Below are positions 36,934 through 44,453 of a stretch of 44,453 nt of DNA, piece by piece. Position 1 is the stretch's first letter; each line of letters starts with the position of its first letter. The stretch lies in NCBI GenBank assembly GCA_017449135.1, contig JAFSKE010000055.1, positions 1-44,453 of the forward strand, given 5' to 3'. Source of the stretch: Synergistaceae bacterium (GTDB taxonomy: Bacteria > Synergistota > Synergistia > Synergistales > Aminobacteriaceae). The position numbers were made by a program, and so were the translations under genes. Below the pieces are notes generated by a model, which saw nothing but the letters and a program-made list of their open reading frames with translations, was not told the origin of the DNA and did not search any database.

Positions 36934-39186
36934 TTGATTCATGGTCAGGCATATTCTGCGGCAGTTTATCAAAACCCACAAACTCAAAATCAGACTCCGA
37001 CTCAATCTCAAAATCAGACATACGGAACATCATCAACTTACAATAATTACAATAATTACAACGGATATAACGGCAGCGATTTTCAAGGACAAGGCTATCA
37101 ACAGGGACAAAATAATTCGCCCAATCTAAATAACTACGAAAATTACGATCCGGAGCATTTTCAAAATCAGGAATTATTCGAGCAAAATTTAAGAGACCGT
37201 CAACGAACTGAAAACGAAAATAATAATTACGATGATTTCAACGAAGAAACTCCCTTAACCGAAGAAGAAATCAACGAATATTTTAATGAAATTCTCGAAT
37301 CAGGAACTACAGGCGGAAATACTTTCGGAAGACTTTTCAGACGTTTGCCGCGTTATGGAATGTCATTTTTCAGACGGCCTCCCTCAACTTATGCACCTAT
37401 GGACTCGATCCCTGTTGCTCAGGATTACAGAATTTCAGTGGGCGATGAGATGACTCTTAGCATTTGGGGATTTCCTGAAGAAGGAAATTATAACTTTGTA
37501 ATCAGACGAGACGGAACCGCCGTACTTCCGAGAATTGGAACTGTCAGACTTGCGGGCTATACTTTTGCCGAAGCCGAAAGCATTTTGAATCAACGTTTGA
37601 GCAAATATTACACAGGCTACGAAATGCACTTGTCAATGGGTCGTTTGAGTTCGATTATGGTTTACGTTACAGGTAATGCAAGACGGCCGGGAGCTTACAC
37701 AATTTCGTCTTTTTCAACTTTGGTTAATGCTCTTATAGCGTCGGGAGGGCCTAACGGAAACGGAACGATGAGGCGAATTGAATTAAAACGTGGCGGACGT
37801 ACAATAATCGTTTTCGACATGTACGCAATGCTCATGAAAGGCGACAAAACACAGGATATTAGACTTCAGGCAGGCGACGTAATTTACATTCCTCCCGTAG
37901 GTTCATTAATCGGAATTGCAGGAGAGATTCAACAGCCCGGAATTTATGAATTAAACGGAACTACAAAGGCCGAAGATTTCCTTTATATTGCAGGCGGATT
38001 AAACGCACGGACTTTCACGGGAAGGATTCAATATTTCAAAATCGTTGATCACACATACGCAAGTGCAATCGAGGGAACAATCGAAGAATTTAAGGATACT
38101 GAATTGCATGACGGAGATATTTTGAGGCTTTACCCTGTTTTTAATTTTACGTCAACGATAGTTATAACAGGATCGTTATTGAGTCCAGGAACTTACGCAA
38201 TAATTCCCGGACAAACTAAAATCGCTGAAATTATCCGCAGAGGCGGAGGGCTTTCGTCAGTTTCATCGAAAAAGGCAATAATAACCCGAATAACACCCTC
38301 AATCGACGGGCCTGTTCATGAAAGATTCACCGTTGACCTTGAGAAAGCTCTTGAAGGAGACCCCGCAAATAATCTTGCACTCGAAGCTAACGACAAAATC
38401 GCCGTAAAAATTATTCCTGAATGGCAGGGACATGTAACAGTTTCAATCACGGGCGAGGTTAAATCTCCGGGAACTTATTATTTATTTCCGGGCGAAAGAA
38501 TTTCAGATCTTATTGAACATGCAGAAGGTTTTACGTCAAAAGCATTTTTGAAGGGAGCAGTCTTTACCCGCAAGAGTGTAGCTGAACAGCAGAAACTCGC
38601 ATTATCAAACATGGCCGATCAGCTCGAAATTGATTTACTTCAGGCAATGCACGACAGCACAAAGGAAAATTCGGCAGAATATCGGAGACGCTCTGAATTA
38701 ATAAACAGATTGCGAAATATTGACATAATAGGCCGAGTTGTTACAGTTATCGACACTCCTAAAAACATAATAGGCACTGAATGGGATTATGTTTTGCAAA
38801 ACGGAGACAGTATTCATATTCCCGAAAATCCTTTAACGGTTAATGTCATGGGAGCGGTTTATTCGTCATCATCACAGACATATCGAAAAAACATGAGCAT
38901 CAACAGTTACGTGAATGCTTCGGGAGGAGCAATCAAGACAGCACATAAAAGAATGTTATATCTCATTAAGAGCGATGGAACAGTCATAAAACTTACAAGA
39001 AATACAGCAATGTTGACAAGCAAACAATGGAAGGCACCTCCAGGATTTTCCGCACAAGTTGAACCCGGCGATACCATAGTCGTTCCCGTGAAATACGCAG
39101 ACCGAAGCAGTTTAGAAAATTTGCGGGACACAATCGACATCATTTATAAAGTTGCAGTCTCGGTAGGAGTACTCCTTCGGGACTAA
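36934..39186 (+). CDS. SLBB / Poly_export outer-membrane polysaccharide export protein (Wza-like)
   Basis: From the first plausible start (TTG at 36934) this is 750 residues, but the frame stays open to 36832 and encodes a clear signal peptide before that TTG (LKFFIISCFVIISILIHG, then QAYSA/AVYQ). No ATG, GTG or TTG precedes it in frame; CTG at 36865 is the only weak candidate. So either a rare start is used or a frame slip in the CAGCA repeat has switched the gene off. After a Gln/Asn-rich region (about 1-125), the Poly_export domain begins at YRISVGDEMTLSIWGFPEEG (about 166) and is followed by at least four SLBB domains (for example VYVTGNARRPGAY, GEIQQPGIYELNG, GEVKSPGTYYLFPGE). A C-terminal amphipathic helix (LRDTIDIIYKVAVSVGVLL) could cross the outer membrane as in Wza. 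It has its own strong promoter. Confidence 0.88.
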   Translation: MIHGQAYSAAVYQNPQTQNQTPTQSQNQTYGTSSTYNNYNNYNGYNGSDFQGQGYQQGQNNSPNLNNYENYDPEHFQNQELFEQNLRDRQRTENENNNYDDFNEETPLTEEEINEYFNEILESGTTGGNTFGRLFRRLPRYGMSFFRRPPSTYAPMDSIPVAQDYRISVGDEMTLSIWGFPEEGNYNFVIRRDGTAVLPRIGTVRLAGYTFAEAESILNQRLSKYYTGYEMHLSMGRLSSIMVYVTGNARRPGAYTISSFSTLVNALIASGGPNGNGTMRRIELKRGGRTIIVFDMYAMLMKGDKTQDIRLQAGDVIYIPPVGSLIGIAGEIQQPGIYELNGTTKAEDFLYIAGGLNARTFTGRIQYFKIVDHTYASAIEGTIEEFKDTELHDGDILRLYPVFNFTSTIVITGSLLSPGTYAIIPGQTKIAEIIRRGGGLSSVSSKKAIITRITPSIDGPVHERFTVDLEKALEGDPANNLALEANDKIAVKIIPEWQGHVTVSITGEVKSPGTYYLFPGERISDLIEHAEGFTSKAFLKGAVFTRKSVAEQQKLALSNMADQLEIDLLQAMHDSTKENSAEYRRRSELINRLRNIDIIGRVVTVIDTPKNIIGTEWDYVLQNGDSIHIPENPLTVNVMGAVYSSSSQTYRKNMSINSYVNASGGAIKTAHKRMLYLIKSDGTVIKLTRNTAMLTSKQWKAPPGFSAQVEPGDTIVVPVKYADRSSLENLRDTIDIIYKVAVSVGVLLRD

Positions 39187-39213
39187 CTCCCAAACTACTA
39201 TAAACTTTTTTTT

Positions 39214-39250
39214 TGAACTCCCTCGTACGCATGGGGGAGTTTCTCCCTTT
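39214..39250 (+). terminator. Terminator of the polysaccharide exporter
   Basis: AACTCCC (39216-39222) pairs with GGGAGTT (39235-39241), followed by TCTCCCTTTTT. Confidence 0.75.
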
Positions 39251-39255
39251 TTAAG

Positions 39256-39264
39256 TGATATAAT
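39256..39264 (+). promoter_or_regulatory. Orphan extended -10 (TGATATAAT)
   Basis: The same extended -10 as at the peptide genes and gyrB, but no plus-strand gene follows for 600 bp. It would start a transcript near 39271, running through the 32-bp repeat and antisense to the thioesterase gene. Confidence 0.45.
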
Positions 39265-39305
39265 GAATCAACAATTTCACTTCAAAAACTTTCCCGGAAA
39301 AAATA

Positions 39306-39337
39306 ATTTTTGCCACTACATTTGCCACTACAAAAAT
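39306..39337 (-). repeat. 32-bp repeat containing two TGTAGTGGCAAA units (copy 2, inverted)
   Basis: The reverse complement of bases 583-614, with all 32 positions identical. A third, imperfect half-like unit (CGTAGTGATTGC) lies just to the right at 39348-39359. The surrounding 39187-39399 region holds no gene. Confidence 0.8.
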
Positions 39338-39399
39338 CTTAAATTTTCGTAGTGATTGCAGAATTTTATAAACGTGATTCAAAAAGTGAAACGTGAATT

Positions 39400-39816
39400 T
39401 TATTCTTCGTTATTTTCGGAGAGTTCTTTAAGCCATTCTTCTAATTTATTTCCGTCCCGCAGTAATTTTCCGTCCTTCGATATGAAAGCGTGTTTTGTGT
39501 AACCTTCGGCAGCAAGTTTTTTTGAATCGGCGTGAAAAATTTTGCACTCGAAAACAACACTGACTTTTGAAATTTTTGTTACAGTCGTTTCGATTTCGAT
39601 TTCTTCGTCATATAGTAATGAAGATTTATATCTGCAATACGCTTCGACAACAGGAAGTAAAATTCCTTCGTTCTCCCATTCGGCAAAACTTTTTCCCATT
39701 GCCCTGCAAAAATCCGATCTTCCGACTTCAAACCAATTCATATAATTTCCGTAATAAGCTACTCCCATTTTATCTGTTTCGCCGTAACGTACTCTGACCT
39801 TTGTTGACTGTTTCAA
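39400..39816 (-). CDS. Acyl-CoA thioesterase, YbgC/4HBT hot-dog family
   Basis: A 138-residue single hot-dog domain. The signature RYGETDKMGVAYYGNYMNWFEVGR holds the catalytic Asp (residue 15) and the conserved NY and E/R positions of 4-hydroxybenzoyl-CoA thioesterase and YbgC relatives. The family cleaves acyl-CoA thioesters in the cytoplasm; in YbgC it is tied to the Tol-Pal system, but no tol genes are here. The gene is alone, divergent from gyrB. The upstream 57 bp hold the gyrB promoter. Confidence 0.9.
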   Translation of the reverse strand: MKQSTKVRVRYGETDKMGVAYYGNYMNWFEVGRSDFCRAMGKSFAEWENEGILLPVVEAYCRYKSSLLYDEEIEIETTVTKISKVSVVFECKIFHADSKKLAAEGYTKHAFISKDGKLLRDGNKLEEWLKELSENNEE

Positions 39817-39818
39817 TT

Positions 39819-39827
39819 TGATATAAT
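39819..39827 (+). promoter_or_regulatory. Extended -10 promoter of gyrB
   Basis: TGATATAAT, 47 bases upstream of the gyrB ATG, at the head of the gene. It is the same nine-base element found in the two small-peptide promoters. Confidence 0.65.
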
Positions 39828-39873
39828 GCCTCCTGAATATTAATGAAGAAATTATATTTGAAAAGGAGAAAAA

Positions 39874-41772
39874 ATGGAAACATCAAATTACGGTGCTGAA
39901 AGTATAAAAGTTTTAGAAGGTCTTGAAGCTGTCAGAAAACGTCCGGGAATGTACATCGGAGACACTGCCGAGAGAGGATTGCATCATTTAGTTTATGAAG
40001 TTGTCGATAATGCAGTTGACGAAGCAATGGCAGGTTTCTGCAACAAAATTCAAATTAAAATTCACAAAGATGAAAGTATTTCCGTGCAGGATAACGGACG
40101 AGGTATTCCTACAGATCCCCACCCTTATAACGGCAGACCTACGAGCGAAGTTGTTTTGACTGTTTTACATGCTGGCGGAAAATTCGGCGACGGAGCTTAT
40201 AAAGTTTCGGGAGGGCTTCACGGTGTCGGAGTTTCAGTTGTTAATGCTTTGTCAGAATGGCTTGTCGTAACCATTGCAAGAGACGGAATCGAAAAAACAC
40301 AACGCTTTGAAAGAGGAATCCCCGTTACAGATTTATCCGAAGGAGTTAAAGCTGACTGGCAGGGAACGAGAATTGAATACTTGGCCGACAAAGAAATTTT
40401 TGAAAACGTCCAGCATTCACTCGACACATTAAAGACGAGATTTAAGGAACTTGCATTTTTGAATCCCGGCTTGAGAATTTCAGTTGAAGATGAACGAACG
40501 AACGATAAACGAGAATATTTTTATGACGGAGGAATCGGAGCATTCGTAAAATATATTGACAGGGACAAAATGCCTTTATTCGACACTCCCGTAGTTCTTT
40601 CCGGAACACGTGATAACGTTTCAATCGACTTGGGACTTGAATATAACGACAGTTACCAAGAACATATTTATACGTATGCAAATTTAATTCACACTGCTGA
40701 AGGCGGAACTCATTTAGTAGGATTGAGAACGGCATTAACAAGAGCTGTCAACGAAGCTGCAAGAACGGGAAAAATTCTGAAGGATAAAGAAGATAATTTA
40801 TCCGGCGAAGATTTGAAAGAGGGATTAACCTGTGTTTTGTCGGTGAAATTGAGCGAACCTCAATTTGAAGGCCAGACAAAAACTAAACTTGGAAACAGTG
40901 AAGTAAGAGGTGCAGTTGATTCGTTTGTGTACGAAGGATTGAGCTCAATTTTTGAGGAACGCCCCGAAATCGTTAAACCGATAGTTGAAAAAGCAGTTAA
41001 AGCAAGACGAGCAAGAGAAGCCGCAAAGAAAGCCCGTGAATTAGTCCGAAAAAGTGCAATGTCGGGAATGACTCTGCCGGGAAAATTAGCAGACTGTTCA
41101 TCGAAGAAAGCCGAAAACACAGAATTATATATTGTCGAGGGAGACAGTGCCGGAGGTTCAGCAAAGCAGGGACGAGACAGAACGTTTCAAGCGATTTTGC
41201 CATTGAGGGGAAAAATTTTGAACGTTGAAAAGGCTCACATGGATAAAATGTTAGCGAATCGTGAAATTCAAACGATAATAACGGCTTTGGGCTGTGGAAT
41301 AGGAAATGAATTTGACGCTTCAAAACTACGTTATCACAAAATCATAATCATGACAGATGCCGATGTTGACGGGGCACACATAAGCACGTTGCTGCTGACA
41401 TTTTTTTATCGACACATGCCCGAACTTTTAGCACAGGGATATTTGTATCTTGCCCAGCCTCCGCTTTATCGTGTTCAGTCAGGTAAAAAAATTGATTATT
41501 GTTACACGGATAAAGAATTGAGAGAACTTGTTGACAACGCCCCCGATCCTTCAAAAGTCGGTGTTCAAAGATACAAAGGACTTGGAGAAATGAATCCGGA
41601 GCAATTATGGGAAACAACAATGGATCCTGCAAACAGAATTTTGAAACAGGTAGAACTTGACGATAATTTTTTAGCGGACGAATATTTTGATATTTTAATG
41701 GGAGAGAAAGTTGAGCCGAGACGTGAATTTATAGTTGCGAATGCACATCAGGTTAAAAATCTTGACATTTAA
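39874..41772 (+). CDS. gyrB: DNA gyrase subunit B
   Basis: A 632-residue GyrB of the short (Gram-positive type) form. The GHKL ATPase domain has VLEGLEAVRKRPGMYIGDT, VYEVVDNAVDEAMAG (the Bergerat Asn), DNGRGIP, and GGLHGVGVSVVNALS. The transducer domain contains HTAEGGTHLVGL. The TOPRIM domain has EGDSAGGSAKQGRDR near 421-435 and IIIMTDADVDGAHISTLLL. The C-terminal tail has KGLGEMNPEQLWETTMDP. It supplies ATP-driven strand passage for negative supercoiling together with GyrA, which is not in the window. GGAG precedes the ATG. The tRNA-Ala gene begins 38 bp after the stop. Confidence 0.98.
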   Translation: METSNYGAESIKVLEGLEAVRKRPGMYIGDTAERGLHHLVYEVVDNAVDEAMAGFCNKIQIKIHKDESISVQDNGRGIPTDPHPYNGRPTSEVVLTVLHAGGKFGDGAYKVSGGLHGVGVSVVNALSEWLVVTIARDGIEKTQRFERGIPVTDLSEGVKADWQGTRIEYLADKEIFENVQHSLDTLKTRFKELAFLNPGLRISVEDERTNDKREYFYDGGIGAFVKYIDRDKMPLFDTPVVLSGTRDNVSIDLGLEYNDSYQEHIYTYANLIHTAEGGTHLVGLRTALTRAVNEAARTGKILKDKEDNLSGEDLKEGLTCVLSVKLSEPQFEGQTKTKLGNSEVRGAVDSFVYEGLSSIFEERPEIVKPIVEKAVKARRAREAAKKARELVRKSAMSGMTLPGKLADCSSKKAENTELYIVEGDSAGGSAKQGRDRTFQAILPLRGKILNVEKAHMDKMLANREIQTIITALGCGIGNEFDASKLRYHKIIIMTDADVDGAHISTLLLTFFYRHMPELLAQGYLYLAQPPLYRVQSGKKIDYCYTDKELRELVDNAPDPSKVGVQRYKGLGEMNPEQLWETTMDPANRILKQVELDDNFLADEYFDILMGEKVEPRREFIVANAHQVKNLDI

Positions 41773-41810
41773 CGCAAAAACATTATAATAATCAAGTTTT
41801 GCAAATTCAA

Positions 41811-41886
<76 letters not shown>

Positions 41887-41982
41887 GTGTTTTGTATTCA
41901 TCAGTGTTTATAACGTTTTTTACTTTTAATTTTTCCTCAATTTTTCACAAAACCGTATGGCAAATAAGGAGGAAAAAGTTAA

Positions 41983-43113
41983 ATGTCATTAACCGAAATG
42001 AAAATCAAACAAGCGAAACCACGTGCAAAAAGATATACAATTTCTGACACACGTAATTTGCTTCTTGAAGTTTATCCGAATGGTTCTAAATTTTGGATAT
42101 TGAGAATTTTTCTCAACAACAAAGAATTTCGACGGCACTTAGGGAAATATCCTGAAGTGTCGTTGAAATTAGCTCGTGTCATTGCAGCTTCTGAACATCT
42201 CACTGAAATTAATTCAGAACCTGAAAATCTTTTCGGTGAAATTGCTGAAGAATGGTTTACTCGTCATATGAACGATAAAAAATTAAATTACATTAAATCA
42301 ATTCGTTTACGGCTCAATAATTATATTCTTCCAAAATTCAAAGATATTTCAATTAATGAAATTACCGCTGGAATGATTTTGAAATTTTGTCAGGCTATCG
42401 AAAACACAGGCAAAATTGAAACAGCTTCACGTGTAAAAAATATTATTAGTCAGATTTTTTCTTACGCAGTTGCTACGGATCGTGTTGAAAATAATCCGTG
42501 TTTTAACCTGCGTGGTGCATTAATGTCTCACAGTCAAAAACATATGGCTGCAATTACCGTTCCGTCAGAAATTGCAAGATTAATGCGTGATATTGAAAAA
42601 TATCCGAACGTTTTAATACGTTTTGCTTTGAAATTTTCGGCCATGACTTTTTGCAGACCAGGCGAAATAAGATATGCTGAATGGAAAGAAATTGATTTTG
42701 AAAATTGTGAATGGCGAATACCTGCTGAAAAAATGAAAATGAAAAGAACTCACATTGTGCCATTAAGCCGTCAAGTCATTGAAATTTTGAAAAACGTTAA
42801 GAAATTAAAATTAAATGATCAATGGGTTTTTCCGCAATTAAAGAAAAATAAACCCATGCAGGAAAATGCTGTGAGAGAAGCATTACGTGCTATGGGATAC
42901 GGAAATGATGAAATGACAGCACACGGATTTAGAGCAATGGCAAGTACACGACTTCACGAATTAGGCTGGCAATCTGAAATTATTGAACGTCAACTTGCTC
43001 ATTCTGATAAAAATTCCGTACGTTCTGCTTATAATCATGCGGAATATTTAGATGAACGAAAAAAGTTAATGCAATTTTGGGCTGATTATCTTGAAAAATT
43101 AGCAAAATGTTAG
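41983..43113 (+). CDS. Phage/island tyrosine integrase (P4-type)
   Basis: A 376-residue tyrosine recombinase. N-terminal arm-binding domain of the P4/DUF4102 kind (MSLTEMKIKQAKPRAKRYTI, NLLLEVYPNGSKFW, HLGKYPEVSL), a core-binding SAM-like domain (about 80-170), and the catalytic domain from about 180. Catalytic residues: Arg in TFCRPGEIRY near 226, Lys in KMKRTH, His and Arg in AHGFRAMAST near 313, His in LAHSD near 338, and Tyr in SAYNHAEY near 350. AAGGAGG lies 9 bases before the ATG. It reads away from the tRNA and ends in a 15-bp convergent overlap with the methyltransferase gene. Confidence 0.93.
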   Translation: MSLTEMKIKQAKPRAKRYTISDTRNLLLEVYPNGSKFWILRIFLNNKEFRRHLGKYPEVSLKLARVIAASEHLTEINSEPENLFGEIAEEWFTRHMNDKKLNYIKSIRLRLNNYILPKFKDISINEITAGMILKFCQAIENTGKIETASRVKNIISQIFSYAVATDRVENNPCFNLRGALMSHSQKHMAAITVPSEIARLMRDIEKYPNVLIRFALKFSAMTFCRPGEIRYAEWKEIDFENCEWRIPAEKMKMKRTHIVPLSRQVIEILKNVKKLKLNDQWVFPQLKKNKPMQENAVREALRAMGYGNDEMTAHGFRAMASTRLHELGWQSEIIERQLAHSDKNSVRSAYNHAEYLDERKKLMQFWADYLEKLAKC

Positions 43114-43833
43114 TTGAGTGAGTTTTTCATAACGTTCCTTGATAATCTCGCAATAATCGGGCGATAATTCCATCATAAGACATTTTCGCCCAATTTCATT
43201 GCAAGCAATCAATGCTGTACCAGAACCGCCGAAACAGTCAAGAATAACATCTCCGGGCTTGCTGAAATCTTCTAATATTTTCATATGGAGTTCTACAGGC
43301 TTTTGTGTCGGGTGTAAACGTGCTTTTTCTCCCCGTCCATTTAATTTATAACTTCCACCCATGCAAACTCCGTTCCATAAATGCTCATATTTTCGGATAC
43401 GTTTTCCTTTTGATACCCATGCTAATTCGCCGTCTGAAAAATCATTATTTCCTGTTTTTTTGTCCCAGAAAATCCAGCCGCCTGAAACAGGCAGGAAATG
43501 TGCGAAATATTGCCCGCCCCAGATAATTTTCAACGGAGCTAAATTCTTTATAATTTCGTAATGTTTTCGTGCTGTGTCTTGCGAGTCGTCGTTAATCATT
43601 TTAGAATAGCATGTACTTTGCACAACTCTGTCATCTCTCAAATGAGCTATATGTTTTTCCTCCTTACCTATAGCTCCATTTTTATTTTGGCATTTCATAC
43701 CATAGGGCGGATCAGTAAGAACTAAATTAATTTTTTCTCCGTCGATTAATTTTTTGACATCTTCAATTTTAGTTGCATCTCCGCACATTAAACGGTGAGA
43801 ACCGAGTTGAATAATATCGCCGTATTTAATCAT
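43099..43833 (-). CDS. Phage-type DNA methyltransferase (N4/N6, beta-class)
   Basis: A 244-residue adenine or cytosine-N4 methyltransferase. The catalytic motif DPPYG (motif IV) comes first, near 41-45, and the SAM-binding motif LDCFGGSGTALIACN follows near 196-210; this order defines the beta class. GDCRE-like LMCGDATKIEDV lies at the N-terminus, and HPTQKPVELH links to the SAM motif as usual. No restriction enzyme is adjacent, so it is an orphan prophage enzyme, probably protecting the phage DNA. The ATG overlaps the holin gene's stop by 4 bp. Confidence 0.9.
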   Translation of the reverse strand: MIKYGDIIQLGSHRLMCGDATKIEDVKKLIDGEKINLVLTDPPYGMKCQNKNGAIGKEEKHIAHLRDDRVVQSTCYSKMINDDSQDTARKHYEIIKNLAPLKIIWGGQYFAHFLPVSGGWIFWDKKTGNNDFSDGELAWVSKGKRIRKYEHLWNGVCMGGSYKLNGRGEKARLHPTQKPVELHMKILEDFSKPGDVILDCFGGSGTALIACNEIGRKCLMMELSPDYCEIIKERYEKLTQLTFC

Positions 43834-44243
43834 TTTTTTTCGTCTTTATTTTTATTCTGTTTCGTGAAAGATAAAAACTTTCCGCGTAAAAATTTCGGTA
43901 TCGGAACACCGAGTGAGTCGGCATTCTCGACAATGCTTATTCCTTCGTTTCCGATATAGAAAAGCGTAACGACTGTCTTAAAACCTGCGGCATTGCCTAA
44001 CAAATGTTGCTCTGTGATATTTGCAACACCAACAAGGATAAACATTATTATTTTTCGTGCTATACCTTTGAAGCCGACTTGACTTGAAATCACGCCCTCA
44101 GCTCCTGCCCTGCAAATTCCCGTGATATAATCAATTACTGCAAACGCTATCAGCACTTTTGTATAACCATCCAATCCGCCGAAAAACCAGCCTAAAACGC
44201 CGACTATGCTTGCTATAAAAAATTCGGAAAGTTCATCGTTCAT
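43830..44243 (-). CDS. Phage holin (toxin secretion/phage lysis holin family)
   Basis: A 137-residue membrane protein with three or so hydrophobic segments (FFIASIVGVLGWFFGG, VLIAFAVIDYITGICRAG, KIIMFILVGVANI). The IDYITGICRA block and the later YIGNEGISIVENADSLGVPIPKFL are hallmarks of the phage_holin_4 family. It makes the pore through which an endolysin reaches the peptidoglycan. The C-terminus is Lys-rich and cytoplasmic, as in other holins. Overlaps its upstream endolysin gene and downstream methyltransferase gene by 4 bp each. Confidence 0.93.
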   Translation of the reverse strand: MNDELSEFFIASIVGVLGWFFGGLDGYTKVLIAFAVIDYITGICRAGAEGVISSQVGFKGIARKIIMFILVGVANITEQHLLGNAAGFKTVVTLFYIGNEGISIVENADSLGVPIPKFLRGKFLSFTKQNKNKDEKK

Positions 44244-44453
44244 ACCCGTATCTCCCAGAGACCTTTACGCTTGCCCCCGCAGTCTATATGGCAGAAAGTT
44301 TTGTATCTTATGCAGTAGTCTAAATCGGGGAGTTTGCCCTCAGCGTATAGCTTTTGTATGGCAGCCCACATCTTTTTAGCACCAAGTTTGCATGATAAAT
44401 CCGCAGCAAGGCCTTTCATGTGCTTTGAATTTTTTGCACCTTTTACCGTAGGA
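44240..44453 (-). CDS. Peptidase M15-type endolysin, C-terminal part (cut by window end)
   Basis: The last 70 residues of a protein whose start lies beyond the right edge. GAKNSKHMKGLAADLS contains the SxHxxGxAxD zinc motif, and KTFCHIDCGG carries the second zinc histidine and the catalytic neighbourhood of M15 peptidases (as in phage L-alanyl-D-glutamate endopeptidases or VanY). The end WEIRV is followed by TGA overlapping the holin ATG. With the holin it makes a lysis cassette. Its N-terminal part and any cell-wall-binding domain are outside the window. Confidence 0.88.
   Translation of the reverse strand, partial: PTVKGAKNSKHMKGLAADLSCKLGAKKMWAAIQKLYAEGKLPDLDYCIRYKTFCHIDCGGKRKGLWEIRV

Noticed and set aside
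583-39337. The 32-bp inverted pair as ends of a single large transposon
   Set aside because: The segment between holds core genes (obg, rplU, nifJ, ptsI) and no transposase; target duplications are not seen.

Overview
This is an AT-rich bacterial chromosome segment with a prophage edge at its right end. The organism looks like an anaerobic, fermentative diderm, most likely a Synergistota-type lineage; a diderm Firmicute such as a Negativicute is the alternative. The reasons are a one-piece pyruvate:ferredoxin oxidoreductase, a PTS HPr/EI pair, the L21-Prp-L27-Obg-NadD-LCP block with an N-terminally extended L27, outer-membrane polysaccharide export (SLBB) and secreted prepilin-like proteins. 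Nothing here fixes the taxon. TTG starts are common, and several promoters use an extended -10 (TGATATAAT).

Layout. 1-2.6 kb: three prepilin-like genes and an Rpn-type PD-(D/E)XK nuclease gene. 2.6-9.4 kb (minus): rdgB, a GerMN protein, an amidase, cheW, a ROK sugar kinase, ptsI and ptsH. 9.5-13.7 kb: a tRNA(CAU) running against an EAL-domain gene that reads through it, a PPC-domain gene, two more prepilin-like genes and a second Rpn gene bracketed by two copies of one terminator. 13.7-20.4 kb: pyruvate:ferredoxin oxidoreductase, divergent from two tandem acyl-CoA synthetase paralogues. 20.4-21.1 kb: two tandem copies of a previously unannotated 45-codon membrane-peptide module that looks like a type I toxin-antitoxin system. 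21.1-26.4 kb: comM, dedA, cstA, a metal-binding domain protein, a coiled-coil membrane protein, a cupin and a cytidine deaminase with a signal peptide. 26.4-31.8 kb: rplU-prp-rpmA-obg-nadD-LCP-azlCD. 31.9-39.2 kb: a DEAD-box-type helicase and a TPR protein-ParA-SLBB exporter cluster. 39.4-41.8 kb: thioesterase and gyrB. 41.8-44.5 kb: tRNA-Ala followed by an integrase and a leftward endolysin-holin-methyltransferase run, i.e. one end of a prophage.

The strongest novel candidate is the tandem small-peptide module at 20.43-21.09 kb. Each copy has a basic-N-terminus, one-helix peptide gene on the minus strand and an extended -10 promoter at its head. The first transcribed bases (GAGGGAGU) are exactly complementary to the loop of the mRNA's own terminator hairpin. 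A convergent plus-strand promoter and terminator could make an antisense RNA. The hairpin stems differ between copies while the loop is conserved. Other notable items are a CAGCA repeat that may switch the polysaccharide exporter on and off, a 32-bp sequence repeated in inverted orientation 39 kb apart, a probably exported cytidine deaminase, an HPr without Ser46, and a helicase with DEGD in place of DEAD.
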